Shown here: positions 6,628 through 13,107 of the stretch, piece by piece | Numbering within the stretch: the first letter of the stretch is position 1 | Layout of the letters: every line of letters starts with the position of its first letter | Assembly: GCA_005885085.1 (NCBI GenBank) | Contig: VAXY01000082.1 | Location: 1-15,975 of the forward strand | Length of the DNA: 15,975 nucleotides | Origin: Actinomycetota bacterium | GTDB lineage: Bacteria; Actinomycetota; Thermoleophilia; Gaiellales; Gaiellaceae | Reading direction: 5' to 3' | Program-made: the position numbers and the translations under genes | The notes under the pieces: model-generated | Told to the model about the DNA's origin: nothing | Databases searched by the model: none | The model's input: only the letters and a program-made list of their open reading frames with translations

Positions 6628-7243
6628 AGGAGGCCCAGCAAATGATCGCAAAGAGCGCGTCGTACAGGCCGAGCAAGCCGAGGTAGCGCGCCGGGTCGTC
6701 CGCCACGCTCGCGCCGACTCCACCGACGACGATCGGGATCGCGAGCGGGAGAAAGAGCAAAGGAAGGAGCAGCTCCCGCGCCCGGCTCGCGGCAGCCATC
6801 GCGGCCAGCAGCGTTCCGACGGCGGCGATCCCCACGTCCGCCAGGGCGACCCCGCCGATCAGCGTCCCGTCGATGTGCCGGAAAAAGAGGGCGAACGCAG
6901 GTAGGGCGATCAGCTCCGCGAGCGCGAGAAAGGCGAGGATCGAGAGCGCCTTCCCGAGCCAGATCGCGCTGCGGTCGCTGGGGGCGAGCACGAGGCCGTC
7001 GATCACACCCTGCTCCCGCTCGGCGGCGAACGCGCGCGAGAGGCCCAGCAGCGCGGTGAAGAGGAGCGCGACCCAGAGCAAGCCGGTGGCGGCGAGATCC
7101 GAGGAGCCGGCGGGCAGGACGAAGTGGAACACGACCAGCGCCGAGACGACGAACAGCAGCATCGCGGGCAGCGTGTCGCGCGCGCGCAACTCGAGCAGGA
7201 GATCCTTCCGCGCGAGCGCGCCGACGTCGGCCAGGTAGTTCAT
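6605..7243 (-). CDS. ccmB: Haem exporter permease CcmB
   Basis: This is the membrane partner of the CcmA ATPase in the CcmABCD complex. The 212-residue protein has about six spans, an N-terminal amphipathic region LARKDLLLELR (10-20) and the characteristic cytosolic loop EREQGVIDGLVLAPSDR (75-91) after the second span. The ABC-2-like layout and length (E. coli CcmB is about 220 residues) agree. The ATG at 7243 shares ATGA with the ccmA stop. The frame is open upstream to 7858, but that stretch is Arg/Pro/Ala-rich and opposite in character to a transporter, so it is not an ATPase-permease fusion. Confidence 0.88.
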   Translation of the reverse strand: MNYLADVGALARKDLLLELRARDTLPAMLLFVVSALVVFHFVLPAGSSDLAATGLLWVALLFTALLGLSRAFAAEREQGVIDGLVLAPSDRSAIWLGKALSILAFLALAELIALPAFALFFRHIDGTLIGGVALADVGIAAVGTLLAAMAAASRARELLLPLLFLPLAIPIVVGGVGASVADDPARYLGLLGLYDALFAIICWASFEYVVTE

Positions 7244-7824
7244 GCGAGCGCGAGCAGGTCGGTCGCGTGGCGCCGCAGGCGTTCCGGTTCGTGGGTCGCA
7301 ACGACGAAGGCCGTGCGCGGCGCCCGCTCCGTCAATTCGCGGTCGAGCACCAGCGCGCCCTCGCCGTCCAGCCCGCTGTAGGGCTCGTCGAGCAGGAGCA
7401 GGTCCGGCTCGTGAAGGAAGGCGCGACAGAGGGCGAGCCGCTGCAGCATCCCGCGGGAGTAGGAGGCCACACGCTCGTGGCGCGCGTCCCAGAGGCCGAA
7501 GCGCTCGAGGAGCATGCCGATGCGTTCCCGTCGCTCGGAGATGCGGTAGAGGCGGCCGTAGAGGTCGAGGTTCTCGAGCGCCGTCAGCTCGCGGTAGACG
7601 AGCGGCTCGTGCGCGACGTACCCGATGCGTCCGCGGCTGACGCCGAGCTCGAAGTCGCCACGCGTCGGCGCCGCGAGCCCGGCACAGAGACGGAGCAGCG
7701 TCGTCTTGCCGGAGCCGTTCGGGCCGGTGACGAGCAGGAAGTCGTCCGCCCCGACGTCGAGCTCGATCCCGCGCAGGATGCGTTTGTCCCCGTACCGCTT
7801 CTCGAGTGCACGGGCGCGGATCAC
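7240..7824 (-). CDS. ccmA: Haem exporter ATP-binding protein CcmA
   Basis: This 194-residue ABC ATPase has Walker A GPNGSGKTT (34-42), signature region YSRGMLQRL (122-130), Walker B LLLLDEP (142-148), D-loop SGLD (150-153) and the switch His in ATHEP (H178). The Q-loop position reads YVAHEP, with His where most ABC proteins have Gln, and the signature is SRGMLQ instead of LSGGQ. Both variations are seen among CcmA and ABC-2 drug-type ATPases. The short length and the ccmB/ccmC neighbours make this CcmA. Start is GTG at 7824 with AAGGTGG upstream. It is the first gene of the haem/cytochrome block; the preceding 250 bases are non-coding. Confidence 0.9.
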   Translation of the reverse strand: MIRARALEKRYGDKRILRGIELDVGADDFLLVTGPNGSGKTTLLRLCAGLAAPTRGDFELGVSRGRIGYVAHEPLVYRELTALENLDLYGRLYRISERRERIGMLLERFGLWDARHERVASYSRGMLQRLALCRAFLHEPDLLLLDEPYSGLDGEGALVLDRELTERAPRTAFVVATHEPERLRRHATDLLALA

Positions 7825-7828
7825 CGAG

Positions 7829-7835
7829 CCACCTT
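7829..7835 (-). promoter_or_regulatory. Ribosome binding site for ccmA
   Basis: AAGGTGG on the minus strand, with AAGG placed 7 bases from the GTG at 7822-7824. It supports that start for the first gene of the block. Confidence 0.55.
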
Positions 7836-7906
7836 AGTGGCCCATCCGTCGAGACCACGTGCGCAACGCCAGATCTCGCGGCGCCTCGTCTCTTCGGGAC
7901 GCGGCG

Positions 7907-7938
7907 GGGGACTGTCCCCGGCCGTGGTACGCGGGGAC
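7907..7938. repeat. Overlapping palindromes, REP-like candidate
   Basis: GGGGAC-T-GTCCCC (7907-7919) is a perfect odd palindrome. Its right arm also pairs as GTCCCCG (7914-7920) with CGGGGAC (7932-7938) across 11 bases. CCGGCC (7918-7923) can further pair with GGCCGG (7941-7946). Only one of these structures can form at a time. The shape recalls bacterial REP/BIME elements, but only one locus is visible, so repetition is not shown. Confidence 0.4.
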
Positions 7939-8003
7939 GTGGCCGGCGGGGCGTTCGCGGGCATGGACTTCGTGCCGAGAGTGTGACGATTCGGCCACAA
8001 CCG

Positions 8004-8016
8004 GTCGGAATCCGAC
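8004..8016. promoter_or_regulatory. 13-base palindrome, possible operator
   Basis: GTCGGA-A-TCCGAC is a perfect odd palindrome about 180 bases before the ccmA start. It could be a dimeric regulator site or a minor hairpin. No regulator family is recognised from it. Confidence 0.25.
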
Positions 8017-8074
8017 GGGCTTTTCCACTCGACCGCCGGCGGAGCCGGCCAGATCGCGATCTTCCGGGACGCGA

Positions 8075-8935
8075 CTAGAGCGCGGCTTCGGCGAGGACGA
8101 ACGCGAAGAAGACGACGCTGATCACGCCGTTCACGGTGAAGAACGCGGCGTCGAGCCGCCGCAGGTCGTCCGGGCGCACGAGCGAGTGCTCGTACGCCAG
8201 CAGGAGCGCGACGGCGGCGACCCCGAGCCAGTACAACCAGCCAAGATGGAGACCTAGCCCGACCGCCGCGAGCAGGACCACGGTGGCGAGGTGCAGCAGC
8301 CGCGCTCCCCAGAAGGCGCCGCCGACACCGAAACGCACCGCCACCGAATGCAGCCCCTGCTCGGCGTCGACCGCACGGTCGAACAACGAATAGAAGAGAT
8401 CGAAGCCGGCGATCCAGACCGCCACCGCGCCGCCGAGCGCCCACGCCTCCCAGGGAAGCCGGCCCGTGATTGCAACCCACGCCCCGACCGGCGCAAGACC
8501 GTCGACCGCACCGAGCCAGAGATGGCTGAGCCAGGTCAAGCGCTTCAGGTACGGGTACACGGCGAAGCCGACCAGCGGGATCGGCCAGAGCCAGCGCACC
8601 ACGGGATTGAGCTGGAAGCACGCGAGCAGGTACACGCCGAACGCGAGCGCGCAGAAGACGACCACCTGAGCGCGCGAGAGCAACCCGGAGGGAAGCTCCC
8701 GCGTGGCTGTGCGCGGATTCCGGGCGTCGATCTCGGCGTCGACGATCCGGTTCAGCCCCATCGCGAGCGACCGCGCCCCGACCATCGCGAGCGTGATCCA
8801 CACCAGATCGTGCGCGGAGGGGATGCTGCGCACGCAGAGGAGCGCGCCGATGTACGCGAACGGCAGGGCGAAGACGGTGTGCTCGATCTTGACGAGCGCG
8901 GCGAAGCGGCGCGGCAGGGCAACGGCCGTGCTCAC
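8075..8935 (-). CDS. mqnP: UbiA-family prenyltransferase, MqnP-like
   Basis: This 286-residue polytopic membrane enzyme transfers a polyprenyl chain to an aromatic acceptor. It has the two Asp-rich Mg-pyrophosphate motifs: NRIVDAEIDARNPRT (62-76, N62, D66, D70) and GFDLFYSLFDRAVDAEQG (177-194, D186, D190). About eight to nine helices are visible. The N-terminal KIEHTVFALPFAYIGALL (16-33) and the phrase ARNPRT resemble the 4-hydroxybenzoate-octaprenyltransferase-like group assigned to the futalosine menaquinone pathway (MqnP). The MqnP subgroup is my inference; haem A or ubiquinone roles are less likely. Start is GTG at 8935, sharing GTGA with the moaB-like stop. It is the last gene of its block. 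Confidence 0.85.
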   Translation of the reverse strand: MSTAVALPRRFAALVKIEHTVFALPFAYIGALLCVRSIPSAHDLVWITLAMVGARSLAMGLNRIVDAEIDARNPRTATRELPSGLLSRAQVVVFCALAFGVYLLACFQLNPVVRWLWPIPLVGFAVYPYLKRLTWLSHLWLGAVDGLAPVGAWVAITGRLPWEAWALGGAVAVWIAGFDLFYSLFDRAVDAEQGLHSVAVRFGVGGAFWGARLLHLATVVLLAAVGLGLHLGWLYWLGVAAVALLLAYEHSLVRPDDLRRLDAAFFTVNGVISVVFFAFVLAEAAL

Positions 8936-9411
8936 GTCTGCACGTGGTCGGTCTGATCGCCCGCGATCAACCGGAGGGCGTGCTCGAGGGCAGGCTTGAT
9001 CAACAGGAACCCGTCGCGGCAGCCACCAGGCGAACCTGGCAGGTTCACGATCAGCGACTGCCCGCGCACTCCAGCCACGCCACGACCGAGCAAGCCGTGG
9101 GGTGTCTGCCGGATCGCATCAGCGCGAAGCGCCTCCGCGATCCCCGGTACGGGTCGCTCGACCACCGACTCGGTGGCCTCGGGCGTGAAGTCGCGCGGAG
9201 AGACACCCGTTCCGCCCGTCGTGAGGACGAGTCGGGCAGTGCGCGCGAGCTCGCGGATCGCGGCCGCGATCTGCGGACGCTCGTCCGGCACGACCCGGTG
9301 CTCGACGTCGAAATGCTCGGCCTGGAGCAGCTCGACGAGCAGCCGCCCGCTCGCGTCGTCGCGCTCGCCCGCAGCCACTCCGTCCGAGACTGTCACGACA
9401 GCCGCCTTCAC
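8932..9411 (-). CDS. MoaB/Mog-type molybdenum cofactor protein
   Basis: This 159-residue protein has the MoCF-binding fold of MogA/MoaB, which adenylates molybdopterin before molybdenum insertion. Motifs are AAVVTVSDGVAAGERDD (3-19), TTGGTGVSPRDFTPEAT (64-80) and LPGSPGG (124-130). The conserved Asp residues and the GGTG loop needed for pterin and nucleotide binding are present, so it is probably active. Sequence alone does not separate MogA from MoaB. GTG at 9411 has GAAGGAG 5 bases upstream and shares GTGA with the moaC stop, a textbook coupled pair. Confidence 0.93.
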   Translation of the reverse strand: MKAAVVTVSDGVAAGERDDASGRLLVELLQAEHFDVEHRVVPDERPQIAAAIRELARTARLVLTTGGTGVSPRDFTPEATESVVERPVPGIAEALRADAIRQTPHGLLGRGVAGVRGQSLIVNLPGSPGGCRDGFLLIKPALEHALRLIAGDQTDHVQT

Positions 9412-9854
9412 TCCGGCTCCTTCGTCTTCTCGACCAGCGTCACGTCGCCGATGGACATGCCCTTGTCGATCGCCTTCGCCATGTCGTAGACGGTCAACGC
9501 AGCCACTGACACGGCGGTCAAGGCCTCCATCTCGACGCCGGTCTGCGCCGTCGTCTCGACCACGCCCGTGATCTCCACGCCCGCCTCGCCCACGTCGAGG
9601 GACACGTCGACGTGCGACAGAGACAGCGGATGGCAGAGCGGAATCAGCTCGCTCGTGCGCTTCGCCGCCATGATCCCGGCCAGCTGCGCGGTCACCAGCG
9701 CGTCGCCCTTGGGTAGCCCGCGCAGGCGGCCGGCCGTCGCTGTCGCCATGCGCACCGTCGCGCGCGCGACCGCGCGGCGTCGCGACGCCGGCTTACCGCC
9801 GACGTCGACCATCCGCACGTCGCCCGCCTCGCTGACGTGGCTCAGCTCAGCCAT
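9408..9854 (-). CDS. moaC: Cyclic pyranopterin monophosphate synthase accessory protein MoaC
   Basis: MoaC converts the MoaA product 3',8-cyclo-GTP to cyclic pyranopterin monophosphate, the first stable molybdopterin precursor. The 148-residue protein matches the family end to end: ARMVDV-like VRMVDVGGKP (13-22), KGDALVTAQLAGIMAAKRTS (49-68), IPLCHPL (71-77) and TGVEMEALTAVSVAALTVYD (105-124), followed by KAIDKGMSIGDV. The catalytic Lys residues (K65 region, K131) and the CHP motif are intact. moaA is not in the window. The ATG at 9854 lies 12 bases after the otsA-like stop; no strong ribosome site is seen, so it may rely on read-through from the trehalose genes. Confidence 0.96.
   Translation of the reverse strand: MAELSHVSEAGDVRMVDVGGKPASRRRAVARATVRMATATAGRLRGLPKGDALVTAQLAGIMAAKRTSELIPLCHPLSLSHVDVSLDVGEAGVEITGVVETTAQTGVEMEALTAVSVAALTVYDMAKAIDKGMSIGDVTLVEKTKEPE
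9417..9423 (-). promoter_or_regulatory. Strong ribosome binding site for the moaB/mog-like gene
   Basis: GAAGGAG on the minus strand, 5 bases before the GTG at 9409-9411, within the moaC 3' end. It confirms the overlapping GTG start. Confidence 0.65.
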
Positions 9855-9866
9855 CCAGCGGCGATG

Positions 9867-11273
9867 CTAGCGCCGTGCGGTCGCGCTGACGCGGTCGAGC
9901 GCCGCCAGCTGGAGCTCGATCCACCGGCTCACATCGTGCCCGCGCACGTACTCCTGGATCGCCTCGAGCCGCCGCCGCCGCTCTCCCAGGTCGAGTGAGA
10001 GCGCCTCGTGGATCGCCTCCGCCTGGCCTGCGACATCGAAGGGGTTGACGTTCAACGCCCATTCGCCGAGCTCTGCATGTGCACCGGTGTTTTCAGATAG
10101 GACAACAGCACCGTCGCGGGTGTTGACCAGAGGCGCCTCTTTCGCAACGAGGTTCATGCCGTCGAAGATCGCGTTGACGAGCAGCACGTCGAACTGTTTG
10201 TAGGCCGCCACCACCATGGTGAAGTTGTCGTCGATCTGAAGCTCGATCGGCATCCAGCCGTTCTCCTGGAACCGATCGTTGACGCGGCGCGTCTCACGCT
10301 CGATCGCGGCGAGATACTCGGCGTACTCGGGAATGTCCTGTCGCGACGGATCGAGCAGCGCGAGCATCCCCACGCGCCGGCGCATGTCGGGGTGCGCATC
10401 GAGATAGAGCTCGAACGCGCGAAACCCGCGCACGATGTTCTTCGAGGGATCCGTGCGGTCGACGCGCACGACAAGCTTCTCCGGTCGTCGCGCGACGATG
10501 TCGCGCTCGGCGGTGAGGACAGCGTCGCTCTCGGCCAGCGCATCGAATTCCGCCGGCTCGACGGAGATCGGGGCCGTGACGGTCTTCTGCGTCACGTCCT
10601 CGCCGAGCAGCTCGCGCGTGCTGAAGATGAAGTTACGCCGCCAGCGGTCGGTGTGGAACCCGATCACGTCGTTTGCGACCAGTCCATCGTGGATCGCAGA
10701 GCGGATCGCGCGCGGCAGCACACTCCAGTAGTCCGGCTGCGGCCACGGCACGTGCACGAAGTGCATGAGCGTCGTATCGGGACGTTCGTCACGCACGAGG
10801 CGCGGCGCGAGATAGAGGTGGTAATCGTGGAAGAAGACCGCCGTGTCCGGATCGCGCTCGAGCTCCGTCAGGACAGAAGCCGCGAAGCCCGCGTTCACGG
10901 CCGCATAGCCGTCGCGCCAGGCGGTGTGAAACGCACGATCGACCTTCGGCGTATACGCGAGCTCCCACAACGAGTGCTGGATGAACCACAGCATCGGGTT
11001 CGCGACGACGTTGTAGTACCAGTCGTAGGCCTGCTCGTCGTGGGCGATCAGGTGGAGACGGTACGGCGACCCGTCCTCGGCCGTCTGGTCGAGCGTCGTA
11101 CCGGCACGGGCGCGATCTTCCTCGCTCGTCGCGCTCGCGATCCACGTCACGTCGTGGTACCGGAGGAGGCTCCGCAGCGCGGTCGCGAGGCCGCCGCTGC
11201 TACGGCGCTCGGACCCGTCTGCCTGGAACGTGACGGGACCACGGTTGGAGACGACGATCAGTTTGCGGCGCAC
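9867..11273 (-). CDS. otsA: GT20 family trehalose-6-phosphate synthase-like glycosyltransferase
   Basis: GT20 enzymes join NDP-glucose to glucose-6-phosphate to give trehalose-6-phosphate. The 468-residue protein has LIVVSNRGP (5-13), SSGGLATAL (25-33), FFHDYHLYLAP (147-157), FVHVPWPQP (172-180), IGFHTDRW (204-211), the sugar-nucleotide site DRTDPSKN (272-279, R273 and K278) and DGMNLVAKE (371-379). These parallel the catalytic residues of E. coli OtsA. Differences include RTDPSKN in place of RLDYSKG and HVPWPQPDYW in place of HIPFPSSEIF, so the acceptor may not be glucose-6-phosphate. Start is GTG at 11273, directly before the conserved first strand. The frame remains open to 12980, but that is treT shadow. 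It lies 17 bases after treT. No otsB phosphatase is present. Confidence 0.85.
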   Translation of the reverse strand: MRRKLIVVSNRGPVTFQADGSERRSSGGLATALRSLLRYHDVTWIASATSEEDRARAGTTLDQTAEDGSPYRLHLIAHDEQAYDWYYNVVANPMLWFIQHSLWELAYTPKVDRAFHTAWRDGYAAVNAGFAASVLTELERDPDTAVFFHDYHLYLAPRLVRDERPDTTLMHFVHVPWPQPDYWSVLPRAIRSAIHDGLVANDVIGFHTDRWRRNFIFSTRELLGEDVTQKTVTAPISVEPAEFDALAESDAVLTAERDIVARRPEKLVVRVDRTDPSKNIVRGFRAFELYLDAHPDMRRRVGMLALLDPSRQDIPEYAEYLAAIERETRRVNDRFQENGWMPIELQIDDNFTMVVAAYKQFDVLLVNAIFDGMNLVAKEAPLVNTRDGAVVLSENTGAHAELGEWALNVNPFDVAGQAEAIHEALSLDLGERRRRLEAIQEYVRGHDVSRWIELQLAALDRVSATARR

Positions 11274-11285
11274 GGCGCCAGCGTA

Positions 11286-11300
11286 TCCGGCTAGGCCGGA
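11286..11300 (-). other. Hairpin spanning the treT stop codon
   Basis: TCCGGC (11286-11291) pairs with GCCGGA (11295-11300) around a three-base loop. The treT stop (11291-11293) lies inside it, 12 bases before the otsA-like start. There is no T-run, so it is not an intrinsic terminator; it could affect RNA processing or coupling. Confidence 0.35.
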
Positions 11301-12571
11301 GTCGAAACGACCGCGACTTCGGCGCCCGAGGTGTCGTTTCCGAGCAGCTGGTTGAACAGCACGAGCCAGTCGCGCAGCAGCCTGGGCGTCAGGAAGTGCC
11401 GCCTGACGAACTCCTTGCCGCGCAGCGCACGCTGCCTTGCCTCCGCCGGATCGCGCAGGATCTCGACGCACGCTTCCGCGCACTCCGTCGATGAGTCCAC
11501 GAGCCAGCCGGTCTCGCCGTCCTGAATCTGGGCCACGATCCCGCCGACCCGTCCGGCGACCGTCGGTCGGGTCTTCCACAGCGCCTCCGTCACGGTCAGT
11601 CCGAAACCCTCCTTGATCGACTTCTGTACGACCGCAGCCGAGTGCACCTGGAACGCGTTCACCTCGACCGAGCCGACGTTGTTCAGGTTCGAGAGGATGT
11701 AGATGTCCGGATCGCCGGCGGCGTACGCGACTGTCTGGTTGTAGAAGTCCCAACCCTCCGGATCGTCGTGCGCCATCGAGCCGACGAGCGCGAGCTGCAC
11801 GTCGGAGAAGCGCTCCTTCACCACGCGGTACGCGTCGATCACGCCGAGCGGATCCTTCCACGGGTCGAACCGCGACACCTGCGTGAGCAGCGGTCGTTCG
11901 ACGTCGATGCCGAACTGGTCGACGATGTACGCCGCGTCCTCGGGCGACAGTGCCATGTTCTTCGGCGCCAGCGGGTCGATCGCGGGGGGCCAGATGTAAC
12001 AGGGCGGCAGGCCTTCGGCCCGCGGCACGTACTCGCGCATGTGGAAGATGGCGGCGTCGTAGTGCCGGATCGACGGCAGCACGAAGTCGAAGACCCCCTG
12101 GTTCGGCGTCGAGAAGTCGATGTGGCCGCGCCAGATCCAGTGCGCCTCGGACCGCGGGAAGTAGTCGATCAGCCCGACCGGCTGCGGATCGTGGGCGACG
12201 ACGAAGTCGTAGTCGTCCTCGAACTCCTGCGCGTTCAGCTGCTGGTAGCGCGTGAAGATCTCGCGCTGCTCTGCGTCGAGCCCCTGCGGATTGCCCTGGA
12301 GCGCGTTGTGGATGGTCTTCGTGACGTTGTAGAACTCCTCCGCGCCGCGGATGATCCGCCACTCGACCTCGAGGCCGGCGTCCTGCATCAGCGGGATGAG
12401 CGTGTAGTTGATCTCCGCGACGCCGCCGCCGAAAGCGGTGGCGGACAGGTGCACGACCCGCTTGCCCGCGAGCGGTTCGGCGAGACGGCGGATCTCGTCC
12501 ATCAGCCCTCGCGTCGCGATGGTCGCGTAGTCCGCGAGCGACTTGTGTCCGGCGTTGACGAGTTGGAGCAT
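11291..12571 (-). CDS. treT: Trehalose synthase TreT-like GT4 glycosyltransferase
   Basis: TreT makes trehalose in one reversible step from NDP-glucose and glucose. The 426-residue GT4 protein has FGGGVAEINYTLIPLM (47-62), AHDPQP (126-131), WRGHIDFS (147-154), QVSRFDPWKDP (231-241, R234 and K239) and the donor-binding EX7E motif in KEGFGLTVTEALW (320-332, E321 and E329). These match TreT of thermophilic archaea and Rubrobacter. The protein is cytosolic with no signal or membrane segment. ATG at 12571 is 54 bases after the rsbW-like stop. Sequence cannot exclude another hexose acceptor, but SRFDPWKD and the N-terminal FGGGVAEI are typical of TreT. With the otsA-like gene behind it, this suggests dedicated compatible-solute production. 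Confidence 0.85.
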   Translation of the reverse strand: MLQLVNAGHKSLADYATIATRGLMDEIRRLAEPLAGKRVVHLSATAFGGGVAEINYTLIPLMQDAGLEVEWRIIRGAEEFYNVTKTIHNALQGNPQGLDAEQREIFTRYQQLNAQEFEDDYDFVVAHDPQPVGLIDYFPRSEAHWIWRGHIDFSTPNQGVFDFVLPSIRHYDAAIFHMREYVPRAEGLPPCYIWPPAIDPLAPKNMALSPEDAAYIVDQFGIDVERPLLTQVSRFDPWKDPLGVIDAYRVVKERFSDVQLALVGSMAHDDPEGWDFYNQTVAYAAGDPDIYILSNLNNVGSVEVNAFQVHSAAVVQKSIKEGFGLTVTEALWKTRPTVAGRVGGIVAQIQDGETGWLVDSSTECAEACVEILRDPAEARQRALRGKEFVRRHFLTPRLLRDWLVLFNQLLGNDTSGAEVAVVSTPA

Positions 12572-12612
12572 GGTCTAGGCGCTCTCGAACAGCGAACGGC
12601 CGCGCAGCATAC

Positions 12613-12627
12613 AGCCCGACTGGGGCT
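12613..12627 (-). other. Hairpin at the rsbW stop codon
   Basis: AGCCC (12613-12617) pairs with GGGCT (12623-12627) across GACTG. The rsbW-like TAG (12626-12628) is part of the stem. No T-run follows, so termination is doubtful. The 54-base gap to treT otherwise shows nothing. Confidence 0.3.
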
Positions 12628-13072
12628 AGTTCAGAGCTTTCTCGAAACGAAGGCGGGATCCTCTTCCGTCCGGTTGCCTGCCGATCTCGACCGCGTCGGC
12701 GATCGCGCGGATGATCGCGATCCCGAGCCCTCCTTCGGAGAGCTCCTCCGGTGCGCCTTTGGCCTCTCCCGGATCGAAGCCACCTCCCTCGTCGGTCACC
12801 TCGATCACCAGCCGGTCCGGCAGGAGCTCGTACGAGATCTCGACGACGCCGGGCCGATCTTCGCCGTAGGCATGGCGGACCGAGTTCGACGCCGCCTCGG
12901 TCAGCGCGAGCTTGAGGTCGGCGAGCAGCTCGTCGGACAGGGAGCGGACACGCGCGATTCCCGTCAGGGCGAGCCGGCACAGAGTGATGTATTCCGCCCG
13001 GGCCGGAATCGTGAGGCGTACCGTGGCACCGTCGCCGTTGCTGTTCAGAGTCATCGCCTCGTCCGCCGTCAT
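12626..13072 (-). CDS. RsbW-like anti-sigma factor serine kinase
   Basis: The 148-residue protein is a GHKL ATPase of the HATPase_c_2 group. RsbW/SpoIIAB proteins hold a SigB/SigF-type sigma factor and phosphorylate an STAS anti-anti-sigma partner. Visible motifs are the N box LKLALTEAASNSVRHAY (53-69, E59 and N63), the G1 box VTDEGGGFDP (92-101) and the G2 box SEGGLGIAII (112-121). All ATP-binding motifs are intact. I chose the ATG at 13072; an ATG at 13054 is equally possible, and a TTG at 13099 would lie inside the candidate promoter. No sigma factor or antagonist gene is next to it, so its partners must be elsewhere. Downstream trehalose genes suggest a stress regulon. Confidence 0.85.
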   Translation of the reverse strand: MTADEAMTLNSNGDGATVRLTIPARAEYITLCRLALTGIARVRSLSDELLADLKLALTEAASNSVRHAYGEDRPGVVEISYELLPDRLVIEVTDEGGGFDPGEAKGAPEELSEGGLGIAIIRAIADAVEIGRQPDGRGSRLRFEKALN

Positions 13073-13082
13073 TCCGTCAGCT

Positions 13083-13107
13083 TTACCCAACAGAAACAAA
13101 ACGAAAC
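13083..13107 (-). promoter_or_regulatory. SigB/SigF-type promoter candidate before rsbW
   Basis: On the minus strand, GTTTCG (13107-13102) is separated by 13 bases from GGGTAA (13088-13083). This fits the GTTTaa-N13-15-GGGtAa consensus of general-stress sigma factors. It sits in an AT-rich island (about 13081-13120) that stands out in this GC-rich window. Transcription would start near 13076, just before the rsbW-like ATGs. Anti-sigma genes are often transcribed by the sigma factor they control, which fits. Confidence 0.55.

Larger units (their letters stand above)
7825..8074 (-). other. Intergenic leader between ubiA and ccmA
   Basis: This 250-base stretch is the longest non-coding gap in the window. 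The frames open across it give Arg/Pro/His-rich peptides with no recognisable domain. It holds the palindrome cluster at 7907-7946, a 13-base palindrome at 8004-8016 and a GC-rich hairpin GCCGG-CTCCG-CCGGC (8035-8049) just past the ubiA stop. No T-run follows the last hairpin on the minus strand, so it is not a clear intrinsic terminator. A promoter for the ccm-hem block is expected here, but I cannot point to convincing -35 and -10 boxes. Confidence 0.5.

Noticed and set aside
6622..6634. A Shine-Dalgarno-like AAAGGAGG on the plus strand
   Set aside because: No plausible plus-strand gene follows; it lies antisense within ccmB.
6605..7858. A 417-codon open frame that might be a CcmA-CcmB fusion
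   Set aside because: The portion before 7243 is the ccmA sequence read out of frame and has no ATPase motifs. ccmA is complete in its own frame.
8035..8049. GC-rich hairpin after ubiA as an intrinsic terminator
   Set aside because: No T-run follows it on the minus strand.
7821..8801. Minus-strand open frame covering the ubiA-ccmA gap
   Set aside because: Within ubiA it is an out-of-frame shadow, and in the gap it gives a Pro/Arg/Ser-rich peptide with no domain or ribosome site.
9867..12980. A 1037-codon open frame on the minus strand that could suggest a giant fusion protein ending in the GT20 domain
   Set aside because: Its first 570 or so residues are Arg/Pro/Gly-rich and overlie treT and rsbW in another frame. 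The genuine protein begins at the GTG at 11273.
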